Assembly (NCBI GenBank): GCA_012932865.1
Contig: SAXG01000027.1
Coordinates: forward strand, 124,001 to 188,000
Direction of reading: 5' to 3'
Source of the DNA: Amylostereum areolatum
Taxonomy: Eukaryota > Basidiomycota > Agaricomycetes > Russulales > Stereaceae
Length of the DNA stretch: 64,000 nt
In this document: positions 44,445-56,566 of the stretch, piece after piece
How positions within the stretch are numbered: the first letter of the stretch is position 1
Layout: each line of letters opens with the position of its first letter
Made by a program: the position numbers and the translations under genes
Notes under the pieces: model-generated
What the model was told of the DNA's origin: nothing
Database searches by the model: none
Seen by the model: only the letters and a program-made list of their open reading frames with translations

Positions 44445-44541
44445 CTTGAGTATACTTATACCTTCGCGTCCGCTGAGGCTCGTGGTCAAGTCATGTCCCC
44501 GTCTTCTTCCTGCTAGACGTATCACACTTTGCACACTCGAC
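44445..44541. promoter_or_regulatory. 97-bp bidirectional promoter, scramblase / mitochondrial IF2
   Basis: Only 97 bp separate the two divergent start codons, so 5' UTRs and core promoters must overlap. The sequence includes tatacttata near 44451-44460 and a C/T-rich stretch near 44495-44512. Both products are probably mitochondrial, so co-regulation is plausible but not shown. Confidence 0.5.
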
Positions 44542-47500
44542 ATGCACACCAGATCTAAACCAGCTCTTGCTGCCTTGGGGCGCCATTCCCGCATTCGCAC
44601 GGCAGCGACAGCCACAAAAGTCGCAGTACGTCCTTCTTCAGCGCGCTCTCCGACGTCCTGCTTATCGTCATCGACAGCCTCGCTCCCAGGTATCATGGCC
44701 GAGCTCACAGTCACCTGCGACCCCAGCCCCTTCTCCTCTAGGCGTCCGTTCCAAGTGGGCGCGTGAAGACGTCCCGCCCGCGTCGACTCCACAGCCAGGA
44801 CCGTCCAGTTCTCAGCCTCTCCGTTTCCCTCAATTTCCTAGACCATCTTCATCAATCCCTTCCAGTCAAAATGAGCAGACGGCCGCTCGGCAACCTCCAC
44901 GTTTAGACCAAAGGCGACCGTCCGGCCAGCGAACCAACATCACTCCGAATCTCCCCCCTTCGTCATCTTCTGCTACCGCTAGCAAATGGCTTCGCACGAA
45001 GGAGCCCTTGCCAGAGAATGAGGTATTGTATTGACGTCGGGTCGCTGTCCTAAAGCTGATCTCGATCACAGGCCAACCGCAGACAACGTAGAGATCCGTT
45101 CCTTAAACCCAAGCTCTCCGACGAGAGCAACCAGTCGTCACAGCCTCGCACCCGTCAGGCCGGCGCTGGGTCCTCAGATGTGCGTGAAGACGTTGCGCAA
45201 AATTCTCAGGGACGCTATCCCGAACCACGCCAGGCAAGCTTCCAAATGAAAGACGAAGCACGAGATCGCAGAGACAAACGCCGGAACTTGGCCTTCAAAG
45301 ATCGTGGCTCCTTGATACATAGACATGACGATGCCACCGTACCCTCTCACTCTCGCCACGCTCCTGACCAGCACAACGTAGCTCCAAAGCCCAAGAAAAA
45401 ACCCACCCTAGTTGAGAAAAGGGTCAAGGTGGACGTCTTCATACCTAGTACCGTCGCAGTCGGGACGCTTGCCCGCTTGCTCAAAGTTTCACTAAGTACG
45501 TTCCCGTGATATACTGCTATTGCCCCCGCCCACCTTTCGACAGAACGACTACAAAGGAGAATGCAGGAAGCTGGAATGGGAGAGGACGCTTCTTACGATC
45601 ACGGTGCGTCCTAACCTACAATATCTAGACTAGTCGCTTAACGTATACTCAGTTCTTACATCCGATTATGCTGTGCTCCTCGCTGAGGAGTTTGGTCGCA
45701 ATCCAGTCGTAAACGACGAGGCTGCCTTCGACATCTATCCGCCGTAAGCCATTGTTTTGATCCTAGACCACGAAGGCTCTCAACTGTCTCTCCCAGCCCC
45801 CCGCATCCGAATCCCTCCACACTTCCCTCCCGTCCCCCTGTTGTCACCATCATGGGTCATGTCGACCACGGCAAGACGACACTCCTTGACACCCTCAGGT
45901 CCTCTTCCGTTGCTGCAGGAGAGGCGGGGGGCATCACACAACACATCGGAGCCTTCTCTGTTCCTGTCCCCGCAAATGCGGATAACGGTGGCCCGAAGAC
46001 TATCACTTTTTTGGATACCCCTGGACACGCGGCCTTTTCTGCTATGCGAGCGCGGGGAGCAAGCGTCACTGATATCGTGGTCTTGGTGGTCGCTGCAGAT
46101 GATGGCGTCATGCCCCAGACGAAGGAGGTCATCGAACTTGTCCATAAAGATCAAGACAAGGTTCAGCTCATTGTCGCGATCAACAAGGTTGACAAGCCAG
46201 AAATTGATTTGGTATGCTCGTACATCGTCATCCATGCATCGTCGGTCGTCTAACTTTCTTCCAGGAGAGGGTGCAGAATGAGCTTATGGTCGAGGGAGTC
46301 CAGTTGGAAGCCCTGAGTGGAGACATTCCTGCTGTACAAGTTTCTGGTCTTACCGGTCTGGGGCTCGATCAACTCGTAGAGACGATTTCCGCTGTTTCTG
46401 AGATGCAAGACCTTCGAGCTGAGCAAGATGGACTTGTATATGGTTACGTCTTGGAGTCAAAAGTGCAGAAAGGTCTTGGGTGAGCGAATTCTACCTCTTC
46501 TTTGAATGCCAACGTATTCATTCGTACTTCCAGCCCAACGGCGACAGTTCTGGTTCTTCGTGGTGGACTCAATATTGGCAACTATATCATCTGTGGAACG
46601 ACTTACGCGAAGGTTCGCGTCATGACGGACTCCGCTGGCAAGGCGATCAAAGTTGCAACTCCCGGCATGGCCGTAACTGTCTCTGGATGGAAAGAACTCC
46701 CCAGTGCAGGCGATGAAGTTCTAAAAGGCACTGAGCAGGAGATCAAGAAAGCGATTACCAACCGCCTTCGAAAGGCCGAGCAGGATGCGATGCTAGTGGA
46801 CGTCGAAGCGATCAACGTCCAACGGCGACTAGATCGCGAGCAGCGAGAGGCAGAGCTAGCGGCGGAGGCCAGTGGAGAGACGCTGGATCTTGAGGTCGCC
46901 GTTGATGGTCCCAAGGAACTTCGCCTCGTTCTTAAAGGCGACGTCAGTGGAAGCGTAGAAGCGGTCACCAATGCCATTGAGCACATTGGGAACGACAAGG
47001 CTCGCGTAAAGGTCATATCTACTGGTGTTGGCGAAGTGACCGAGTCCGATGTACTGCGTGCCAAGGCCTCAGGAGGTGAGGACTTCTTTATTACATGCTC
47101 GATCTTCACCCTCACAGTGGTTTCAGGGATGATCATCGCGTTTTCCGTTCCGGTTTCTCGCGCGTCGATGGTGGCGGCCAACTCCAATAGCGTCCCAGTC
47201 TATTCGTCCTCTATCATATATCAAGTCATGGACGAAGTCACTCAGCGCGTCACGGATTTGCTTCCTGTCGAGTACGAGAAGAAAGTCACGGGCGAAGCCA
47301 ACGTGCTCCAAATATTCGACATCCACCTTTCGGGCAAGCGCGTAAAGAAGGTTGCGGGCAGCCGTATCACAAATGGTGTCTTGGAGAAGAACAAACCTGT
47401 TCAGGTCGTTCGTAACGGGAAGGTCATCTACGAAGGTTTGTCGATGTGCTTTGTATCAGAACCACGCGTTTTTAAATTTCATTGTACAGGACGTCTTGAG

Positions 47501-47644
47501 ACATTCAGGCATCTCAAGAACGAGATCACTGAAGCGTCGAAAGGAATGGAATGCGGGCTTGGTTTCAGCTCGTTTGACGATCTCAAACCCGACGACGTCA
47601 TCCAGGTGTACCAGGATGTGGAGAAACCGAAATCCTTATACTGA
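44542..47644 (+). CDS. IFM1: Mitochondrial translation initiation factor IF-2
   Basis: GTPase that places fMet-tRNA on the mitochondrial small subunit. The presequence-like start ([20 protein letters not shown]) is followed by a long Ser/Pro/Arg/Lys-rich linker and the IF2N-like [19 protein letters not shown]. The G domain has [33 protein letters not shown] and [12 protein letters not shown]. Then come domain II ([33 protein letters not shown]) and domain III ([20 protein letters not shown]). The C2 domain reads [17 protein letters not shown] and [20 protein letters not shown]. It ends EKPKSLY. About ten introns, all joining in frame, including a 51-nt one ending at ttcag near 47127. Confidence 0.94.
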
Positions 47645-47738
47645 CGAATTCTGCCGTGGCGTACACGACCGTGAATACGGCAGTTTAGACTACATTACCG
47701 ACCACGTAATACCACTCCTGACGATATGCCTTCCGTTT

Positions 47739-49173
47739 TCACGCCGCCTTCCTCCCATTCTGATTATCGAGGACAGCCTGTTTGGCACCGATGGTTCCTG
47801 TTCTACCTCCTACGCCGAACGTCAACGCTATGTTGCCCAGGTCCCGGTCCGTTTTCTCCAGTAAAGTCCAGCTTCGGCCGTCCAATTTCTTCAGCGTGAC
47901 ATCGACCTTTCAGTGTGTTGGCATCAGTGGAAGGGCAGGGCGGATCTGTGACGATCACGTACCTTCGTGCCGTAATACTTAAACGACGACGCATCGCTGT
48001 CGATGGGCCCGAAAAGCTCAATAGTACGCGTGAAACGTTTGGGGCCAGGTAGGAAGAGATCGAGGTAAAGCTACAGAAGAACAGTCAGAGACCACTCGTG
48101 AAGACGGTGATGGCCACAGACTTGTGTCTCCGCGAAGGTCACAGTGCTCCGTTCCTTGTCAGCCTGCTTTGCGTAAACCGTGACTTGAACAGAAGAGGGA
48201 GTCTGATAGTGGTCGATGCGGCAATTGACTAGCTCCTCGACCTTCCACAAGCATGAGCGACGATCATGTTAGACATGCAGCAAGAGGGAGTACCAGGGGA
48301 TCTTTGGTGGCCTTCGGGACAAAAAGATGCCTGCCCTTCGTGCACCCCTCGATTTTGAGGAATTCGTCGAATTCGAGGACGCGTCGTTTGCAGCATAGAT
48401 AGCCCTGACATACCACAGGAGAGTCAACGCGCCTGTGAACACGATCCACGACGCGAAAAGCCGGCACACCTTACTACCCTCATGGAAAATTGGCTTCCCA
48501 AGGCGGTGGTTCAATCGGCAGTGTTCGTATGACGGTGGGAAATCGCTTACAGCCGCGGGATGGTAAGTGCACACTGTACCTGCACCATCGCCCTTCCTAT
48601 TCTCTTCGTCACTCTGAAATGCAACATCGCATCCCTTATGCCGACAAGTCGTGCCCGGAGGAACAAGTGCGTCCAGATCCTCCTCCTCCTCCTCCACGAT
48701 TGTCGGTGGCGCAGAGGTCATAGGAGCCGCGGGCGCCACATGCTTTACAGCGGCGTGCGATGTGTATACCTCCTTCCCGTCATGTGTCTCAGACATGGAG
48801 AGACTGGGAGCGGGACGGCTACCCTCCTTCGGCGGATCGGGTTTGGGAGGTGCGGCAGAGTGGGGACCGCGCGTACATCCCTGCGAGTGCGCCCTGTGTG
48901 AGTCACGAATACGCACCGTTTCTCGATGGTAGACGCACGGTGATCGACATGAATTGGTCGAATTCCAGGACCGGCTTGTTCACCGTGTTGCAGCATGACC
49001 ACGATTTAAGCCCCTCGTGGAAAACCTAACCGACGAAAGTTCGGATGATCTTCAAGAACGGGGGTGGGCGGACGAGAACGTACAGGTGCCCCGGGGTGAT
49101 AAACACAACTCTCTTCGCTGTTTGTCGCAGGATCGAAGTCTTGGCCACACCCCTTGTGAGCGCAGCGCTCCAT
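47739..49173 (-). CDS. CHORD-CS domain protein (Rar1/CHP1/melusin type)
   Basis: Two CHORD zinc modules and a C-terminal CS (p23-like) domain. [119 protein letters not shown]. The modules are joined by an acidic linker ([13 protein letters not shown]). CS domain: [57 protein letters not shown]. It ends NQNGRKAA. Such proteins are Hsp90 co-chaperones; in plants and animals they work with Sgt1. The start codon was chosen because it places the first Cys-His pair of CHORD-I directly after Met. Convergent with mitochondrial IF2, with 94 bp between stops. Confidence 0.92.
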
Positions 49174-49655
49174 GGCAGATCAAGTTATGGGTTTTGCAAT
49201 CGGGAGGATTCAGAGAGGAGAGGATTGTCGATGTGAGGATGATAGTGAGTGAGGAGGTAGAGGGCAAGATAGAATCCACAACGTTCTAGCAAGTGCATGT
49301 TTACCTACTTGATCTTTCGGCAATACCCGAGGTAGCCGTAGGAGAGGCAAGATTCAAATTCAAACAACCTTCTGTCAGCCCTCGAGCCTTCGAGACCAGC
49401 GCTACGCGCCCATACGACCTTATTTAACGCCCACGACAGTTGCGAGCGTAGAGCAAAGATGCCCTGGGCGTAAGCCATTTGGGACGGTCTACTAACTCCT
49501 GAGTACGGCATATACGCGACCCCGTGACGCTTTACACAGGGGTAAATTAGGGCTTGTTTCACGTGTTGACCTCACATCGCATCCGAAAGGCGGAAGGGTA
49601 TTAGACGTCTATCATAGGATATACCGTCGTAGTGGGCTGCAGTAAGTAGAGCAAT
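49174..49655. other. Intergenic, no feature
   Basis: About 480 bp between the CHORD gene start and the 3' end of the carrier gene. No ORF, repeat or RNA gene could be supported. It should contain the CHORD promoter; the part just upstream of the ATG is C/T-rich when read on the minus strand. Confidence 0.4.
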
Positions 49656-50947
49656 CTAAGAAAGCCCTGGCCCAAAGGCCTCCCAGACCAAAAATCCGAT
49701 CCCCCAGGGCCCTACTCGTCCTAATGTCCGTAACGCGGTGTTAAGTCGTCTTCGGCCTGGGCTGACTGAAGGCGGATCGTGGTGCACTGGACCAGGTGCA
49801 TGGAACAGGGAGAGGAGGCCGTCCTCGCGCACTTTACGCGCAACGATTCCAAATAAAATATGCCTGGATGTGTGGTGAACGGTCGAATTGACCCGGTCAA
49901 GATAAACAAGTCTTCGAGCAACATCCCATGGACGGCTGAGGACCTCGTAAGCCAGTCCAGCAAATGCGCCACCGGATACGAGCACCAGACCATGCACCAG
50001 ACGAGGTGCGTGCCGGCGGGCCGACGACGGTTTGCCCTCCTCTCGCGGGCGATTATCGAGAATATAACTTTGGCAGAGGGTCTTCGCTTGTGCTGCAACG
50101 CTCCGCGTTCCTTCAAATATAGAGAAGAACATCGCAAACCCTGCACACAATCATCAATGATAAAGTGATGACGGTCATAGCAGGTTCGGCTCACCGCACA
50201 CGTCCTTCGCAAACGTCCAACCCCATCCATCCCACCCCCTTCCCGCCATATCTCGCACATCTCTCATCCAATCCCTAACTTGTCGAATGTCTTCCATACT
50301 GGCGGCTGTGTTGGAAGATCGTGGTACAGTTCCCCGAAAAACCTCCTTCCACGCGTGGGACCATCCGCCTTCCTTGAGAGATCCTCCTTCGATAGCCAAG
50401 CGGACATTCTCAGCGGGGGCTGCCACGATCGCCTGCATGCCGCCTGCAGCACCACCTGCAATTGCAGCCAACGTGATGGGCGAGTCACCCAACTGATCGT
50501 TGAGCGCGGCGGATGTCTCGGCGTAAGTGGTCCATAGCACGGTGCCAAGGAACGCATTAACGGCAAGCGGAGGGATGAAGTGCTTTGGGAGGATGATCCA
50601 CTGGCTCAAGTTCAGATCGATCCAAGGATATACAGAACTCAAAGACTCACACCGTGTTTCTTCACCAGCTGGGACATAAACTTGGGAGACAGCGACACGC
50701 CCTTCTGTTGGGCCAAACTTCTGAGAGAATTTCATCCACTGACTTGTAATGTGAACGTCGATGGCCAATTAAAGATGAAAGACACGAAGTACGCACTCTT
50801 AGCGGGCCTGAAGAGGCGAACGGGTCGAGAAAAGTAGAGCGCGACGCTACGAGTCAAGGTGCGAGCAAGGGCTGCATAAAGGGAGTTTCCCTGTGCATCT
50901 TTGGAGGCGTCGGTATTGTAAGCTGCATCGGTAGAAGCCCTCGACAT
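49656..50947 (-). CDS. Mitochondrial carrier-like inner-membrane protein
   Basis: Starts MSRASTDAAYNTDASKDAQG, then LFRPAK joins by a 72-nt intron to SLAQQKGVSLSPKFMSQLVK. Carrier features: a first repeat around FIPPLAVNAFLGTVLWTTYA; AAIAGGAAGGMQAIVAAPAENVR, where PAENVR fits the P-x-[DE]-x-x-[RK] signature; and a late repeat LVSGGAFAGLAYEVLSRPWDVARR with PWDVAR. It ends WGIGFLVWEAFGPGLS. The first signature has degenerated (RPVRLFRPAK), as in several divergent carriers, so the substrate cannot be predicted. Five exons join in frame. It is divergent from the ALKBH7 gene with 237 bp between starts. Confidence 0.82.
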
Positions 50948-51184
50948 ACAGATGCTCGGACTGGGCCTTGGCCTGGCCGTTTGAGCCTGAGCGATGAGCT
51001 TGGATTAGGTCTAGGTGGCAATCGGGGCAGGTCCAGAAATCCAAAGCACAGCACAGCCACTCCGTTCGCTGGCTTCTTCCGGCCACGAAGTCCGACGACT
51101 CGCCACCGGCACCTCTTCGGTACCCACCACATCGTCGACTGCAGCTCTCGTCACTCTCTTCTTTCACGATCTGCTCTTTGGGTC

Positions 51185-52097
51185 ATGCAGTCACTCAGGC
51201 GTCTTACACAAACTCGGTCTGCTCTTTGTATCACAAAAAGACGATTCACCGTCCTCTCACAGTATCCACCGGACTTTGCTTTCTTCCCGACTTTCCTCGA
51301 CAGCTCGGAGCAACATACCTTACTCGCTGCCTGTCTTAAAAAGTTGGATCTCGTAGAAAACCGCACTATGCGCAAACGACGCCAAGAATATATTGCGTCG
51401 CGTCCTCCACTTCCTCTGGATACCAAAGATTCTGGTGGACTCATGAACTGCTTCCTCCCGGACGAATGTTATCACTTCGAAGACGTGAGGCGTTCAGTCT
51501 CATGCCCAACATCGTGCGCTTATGTCTCTTCAGGGCCATTTTGACGGCGTGATAAAACGCTATCGTGAAATGCACGTATCGTCATGGGACCGGGTGGACT
51601 CCCCGGCACTCTCAGCGACGCTTAAACGCCTGAGGTCTCTCTTTCCTACCGATGCCGAGACACAGACCCACATCCTCCATCTGGCGTCCGATGGTGAGAT
51701 ATGGCCACACGTCGACAACGTGGGCGCCAGCGGTTCGTGGATCATGGGCATCAGCCTGGGTGACCAAAGAATCCTTCGACTCGACGCTGCTACTCCTCAG
51801 GACGGTGCTGCATCTGTATATGAAATTCCATTGCCATCTGGCAGCGTATATATTCAAAGGTCGGCACTTCCTTACATTGTAAAATTACGGGGACTGATCA
51901 GCTCGGTGTAGAGATTCAACGCGGTATGAATACAAACATTCTATAATACGCACAGATACTAGCCGACCTCCTCAACAACGTCTCAGCGTCATGATTCGGG
52001 TCAGTTTCGTGAAGCTTTGTTCGATTTATAATTCTGATGTCTCCCATAGGATAGGAGGTCTCGAGATAGCCAGTCACCCTCATTGCTCATGGACTAG
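51185..52097 (+). CDS. ALKBH7-like mitochondrial AlkB homolog
   Basis: Basic presequence (MQSLRRLTQTRSALCITKRR) then FTVLSQYPPDFAFFPTFLDS. The dioxygenase core has THILHLASDGEIWPHVDNVG with iron ligands His-x-Asp (HVD), SWIMGISLGDQRILRLD and PLPSGSVYIQRDS. The distal His lies in RYEYKHSIIR and the 2OG-binding Arg in PPQQRLSVMIR. It ends RDSQSPSLLMD. The set of motifs and the mitochondrial presequence match ALKBH7, which in animals is a matrix enzyme linked to programmed necrosis, fatty-acid metabolism and mitochondrial tRNA demethylation. Four exons; introns near 51486 and 51859 and one ending at cccatag near 52050. It is the second AlkB-fold protein in this window. Confidence 0.9.
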
Positions 52098-55000
52098 CTG
52101 TACTGCCAGTGTCGTGACGTAAGTTGCAAGTCCGATGTATGCCACGCCAGTGTTTTGTCTGGTCTAACCTGGTTAGAAGGTCACGCTCTGTGGCAGGAGT
52201 CTTCGAGTCGATCTCCCGGTGGGCTAAGTCTTTAAAGCTTCACGGTCATTAGGCTGTTGAATTGAACCTCGCTGGCATCGTGTATCGCTCTTAAATGCCG
52301 ACTCCCCGGCTGCGTGCTCTCCGGTGCTCTCCCGGCCTGCGTTTGGCATTCCTTCATTTCTACTATATCCTCACATTTTTACCTACCGTGGTTCTGTTCA
52401 CGAGCAATGGCAAGCCTATCCTGGTTCGACGACTCGCCGATATGCTATATACATACTGTCATACATGCTTACTTGGACTGGACTGTGTTGCCAGTTGAAC
52501 GAGGTACACGACTTGGCACGTGCATTTGAGCTCTTGACGGACCAACGACTCCGCCGAGCCTGAGTCTGACGACCTCCATGTGCAATTGTGCACAACAGAA
52601 GCCGAGCCGCCAGCTAAGCCTCGTTGTCATCTGCACGTAAACCCTGCTCCAAACAAGCCAAAAGGGTGAGTAGATCGCTGTAGATCGCCGCCAACGACCC
52701 GTCGCCTCGTCGACGTCGGTCGATAATGTCCGGAGGTAAATTATAAGGCCTCGTATCTCCTTTAGAGTATCTCTCGTTCGATCTTCAAGTTTCACATTCA
52801 CGCTCTTCTCTCTTCTCTCTCCAGAATACAGATATGCTGCAGATATGCTCGCGTACGGCGCCATCGGCCATCGGACTGACCATTTCCTGTCCGTTTGCGG
52901 GATTGGCGTCACCCTCTCCGCCATCGGCATCATCCTTTTCGCCACGCACAAACCACGCACCTCCACAGCGCTCCTACGTCCCCGAGCCTCGTGTTTCTCC
53001 CCTGCCATGGGCTCCTGCCATATGCGGAAGTGCGCATCCCGCTTTTGTTGGCAGGCAATGCGGCGGGGTTGTCTGATGCCGTTCGCAGGCAACGCAGGGT
53101 CCCAACGTCCCCGTGAATGCCATACTTCTATCAAACCCGGTCGCTATCGGCTTTCTCGTCTCGTCCTGTCTCAGCCTGCATCTTTGTTCCCCCCTCGTGG
53201 TCGTTCACAACGTTGTCGTAAATATCAAACCGTGGCTCGTGGGTCCTTATCTCGGTCTCGGTCTTTCAGGATTCTCTTTCTCCCCAGGCCACATCAAGCG
53301 CCTTGCAACCCGGGAAGATCGACTCGGACTTCGGATTGTACAGAGCAAGTGCCAAGTAAGCTCCAGAGTACTTACGTCGGAAGGGAGTCCCGCACTTGCT
53401 CACGGTCAGACTTGCCGGCACCGTGGAGCTCACAACATTGGTTCATTCGACGCCGTGCGCGCACTCCGCAGATCACAAGCTCAAGGTTCAGGCAAGATTT
53501 AGAAGACGGGTAGGTTCCACGCTCAGAAGGCGTTTGGAACTCCGCGGGGGGCAGCAGCTCGCCCCCGCGCCTGTCTATGCTCACCGCGGTGCCGCCCAGC
53601 AATCCAGACATCACAGATCCCCGGAGGTGTGTGGGAGATAGAGGGACCTCGGCTCCGTCCTCCCACTGCCCATGACCAGTGCGGACGTCGAAGCAGTTCA
53701 CATCGGGCCTCGTACCGCACACGCGAGATCGGGACTGGAACTCAGGGAAGTTCCACCTACAACCAAGGATACCTCTCCTAGTGTGCTCCCCCAGTGCTCC
53801 CCGTCCTTTGCTCTCGTCACGCGACCCGCGCGCGAGATCGGGTCACACACAGCCGCGAGGCGCGCGCTCCCGCATTGACAACGATTGTGCAACCATACAG
53901 TAAGCCGACCCATCCTCCCACCATCTTTCTCGGACGAGAAGAACTTACGACGTCCACGGGCACTCGGAGGCTGTGCAACTGAGTGCGGTTTGTATTCCGC
54001 TTTCGAAGCGTCACGGCGCCGCTATGGCGGTGGCGAGCCCCTTCCGACTCGACTTCTGGCATAGGCTAGAGGTGGAATGATCCCCTTGGGCCTTGCCACA
54101 TCCCACGGGAAGGTATGAGATCTGACTGAATGTATAACATCATCAGGCATGTCATCGAAGGGGTGCCAGCACATCTGGAGGTGCGCTTTTCTTGGACATT
54201 CCGTCCCCGGCGTTCTGCAATACCATACCCCACCCACCATCAACCCCGTGAAGGCAGGAGCGCGCCGACTGGATGCTCCCCAAGCGCCGTAGGTGGGGGG
54301 ACTGTGGGGACAGATCCAATGGCGAAGGGTGCTGGGCGGTGACAGCATCGATCTGCTTCTTATTACTTTCTGTTCCCTCCAAAGCCCGTAGATTGACAAC
54401 TTTGAATGCAGCGAGCTCGTCGCGGGTGGCGGAGGGGGCCCGGGGACGATGTCCCTTTTATTGGGCATCGATAATTCCTGGAAACCGGTTGTTTCTTGTG
54501 TAGGGACCATTGCCGTGAAATCTATCTGTCTATCTATCTATCTTGCCCCGCTATGTACTTCCGCTTGTGCTCCTTACGCCGTGTTTTCAATGCCGTCATG
54601 TGTTTGCTCGTACTTACCCTCACGGTAAAAGATCCGGAGCCTGTGTAAGTAATTTACATTAATATAGGAGCTGTTCAATTGTACGGGGCCCCGCCATATC
54701 GACATGCTTATCATGACAGACCCCACCGGTCAGTAGACAAGTACAACAAGCAGTGTCTCACACCCGACTTCGACGCCGATCTTCTGTTCAATTTTCAGAG
54801 ACCAGCGCCCGCGCCGAGATGCACATATCGTACTTACTTGCGACGGAACCCCTCGGCCTGCAGGCGAGATTAAATAACGTACTTGTCCTCGCCCGCGTCC
54901 CGTCCCATCTCATCCTATAATCACGTTCCACAGATCCCGTGTATAATTGAAGTCGACTGCATAGCAATCAGCAAACACAGACAAGTTCGGTACCTCCGCA

Positions 55001-55672
55001 CCACGAAACAAGGTAGGTGAAGAGTCAAGACACGTCTGATACGCAGCGAAATGAAAACCGACAGACGACCGAGATAAGGCTACAAGGCGTCTACAGGCGT
55101 GCGCACTTTCGACGGAACTGACTCGGGTGTGCGACATATCAGCACACTACGGTGAAGGGTCGTGGCGTGCTAGAACGATCTGTACCATAAATGGGGAGCC
55201 TCGAGGCGATTCGGAAGAACGGCACAACGTCCTCCCCAGCTTCCGCCCTCGAGCAGGTGGCGAGTGCGGCCAGTGGCCCAGCTGACCACTGACGCACGGT
55301 TTCCCCAAATACATCGGGATCTCAAACCTTGCTCGCCACTGACGAACTGCCGAAGCCTAAAAGCTTCCGCGTGGAGTGACGCATGCTGCATGCACTGTTG
55401 CGTGGCCGGTCAGAAAACGGCAGCACACTACTGCTGCGCTGAGGAGAACTCGGGCAGTTATGTAAGGAGACGGGGGATCGTAACCCCCCAAAGCAACAAC
55501 TATATTCCCAAAGAAATAGCGACAACGAAAGCCGAACGACAAGACGAGCAGATAAAGCATGGGGCAAGTGGAAGGGGGACAGGGCAAGTGGTGATGGTGA
55601 GAGAGCTCTGGGGCAGAAGGGAGTGGAATGCGTGAGGACGGAATATGTACAGAAGATCAAGTATAAAGGTGG
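52098..55672. other. Long region with no well-supported gene
   Basis: About 3.6 kb. Besides one doubtful membrane ORF (listed separately), it holds C/G-rich sequence with no recognisable domains and a tatc-rich microsatellite (about 54521-54545). No TIR pair, LTR or reverse-transcriptase motif was found by eye. Open frames near 52310-52560 have one stretch (DLARAFELLTDQRLRRA) vaguely like a J-domain helix, but nothing around supports it. Confidence 0.4.
52845..53380 (+). pseudogene. Possible membrane protein, incomplete or decayed
   Basis: An ATG at 52845 opens MLAYGAIGHRTDHFLSVCGI, then GVTLSAIGIILFATHKPRTS, a plausible transmembrane helix and loop. Further on, in other frames, LLLAGNAAGLSDAVRR and VNAILLSNPVAIGFLVSSCL plus NIKPWLVGPYLGLGLSGFSF look like more hydrophobic helices. 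Splice sites that would join all of them in frame were not convincing. It may be a real multi-exon membrane protein that I could not assemble, or a remnant. No family recognised. Confidence 0.25.
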
Positions 55673-56566
55673 CTAGCACTCTTGAGTGTACGTGCCATTA
55701 TACATACGGGGGATATTATGGTGGTCCTCGGGAAAGGGTAATGGAGCGAGCTCGAATGGTGAGAAATAGGTAGGGTCACTGTCAACATAGACTTGAGGGG
55801 AGGACGGCCGCCGCGCGCGCTCGTGGGAAAATGGAAAGGATGATGGCACTGAGTCCACGATGGACGATGCGGTGGACCTAAGAATGGAAGGCGTCGACAG
55901 AGCGTCCGACTCGTCGTCCGAGTCGTCTTCTATCGCGTCTGGTACGGGGAGGTCGTCGACGTCGTCCGCGTCGTAGTAGGGGAGAGCAACGTCGAGCGGC
56001 GGGTAGCTGGAATCGAGAGGGGAGTTCAAATGGAAATCATGGATGAGAGGGGGGTGGTATGGAGGATAGACGACGGGGTAAGGCATGGCAATCGGAGGGT
56101 CATAGTACACAAGGTTGTCCGACGAGGACATGGGGGAGGTGGAGGGAGTGAAGGGGGGATAGTCGTCGTCGTCATCGTCGTCGTCCACGGGGAGAACAGA
56201 AACGGTGACGTCCGACTCGTCTACGTCTTCGAGGGTCTCCATGAGGGAGTCAAACCACTGTTCCTCCAGCGCGCCTACGCCAGCGCCGGTCGCGAGTTTG
56301 CCAGCGTCGGGGAACATGAACGAGTCGTGCTCCTCTTCGTCGTCATCGTCGTCGTCTTCCTCATCGTCTGAGGAGTAGGTATTGTACACAGGGTTTACAT
56401 CGACCGCGGAGCAGGCTGGGGCTGCAAGAGATGGCTGAGCGCGGAGAATCGAATTTTTGAGAAGGACCCAACGATGCAAGCTGCAGTTGTCCCTGGAGCC
56501 GCCGCCAACGGCCAGGTGCAGCTTGGATCGGGTGACAGTGGAAAGAGTCTCGTTGTCGGATGACAT
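55673..56566 (-). CDS. Acidic, low-complexity hypothetical protein
   Basis: The open exon from MSSDNETLSTVTRSKLHLAV includes RDNCSLHRWVLLKNSILRAQ, then NPVYNTYSSDDEE and a run of Asp/Glu. The segment EEQWFDSLMETLEDVDESDV looks like a structured helix. Pro/Tyr/Asp-rich sequence follows and the protein ends ARRPSSPQVYVDSDPTYFSP and PRMYNGTYTQEC. An upstream exon in 56680-56810 (SSSIVYTANSPSSVLFP, donor gtaagt) may add an N-terminus. The HRWVLLKNSIL and WFDSLMETLEDVDE segments look selected; the rest is low complexity. No known domain. Confidence 0.55.
   Translation of the reverse strand: MSSDNETLSTVTRSKLHLAVGGGSRDNCSLHRWVLLKNSILRAQPSLAAPACSAVDVNPVYNTYSSDDEEDDDDDDEEEHDSFMFPDAGKLATGAGVGALEEQWFDSLMETLEDVDESDVTVSVLPVDDDDDDDDYPPFTPSTSPMSSSDNLVYYDPPIAMPYPVVYPPYHPPLIHDFHLNSPLDSSYPPLDVALPYYDADDVDDLPVPDAIEDDSDDESDALSTPSILRSTASSIVDSVPSSFPFSHERARRPSSPQVYVDSDPTYFSPFELAPLPFPEDHHNIPRMYNGTYTQEC

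Noticed and set aside
52310..52560. J-domain-like stretch
   Set aside because: Only one short helix-like match, no HPD motif, no supporting exons.
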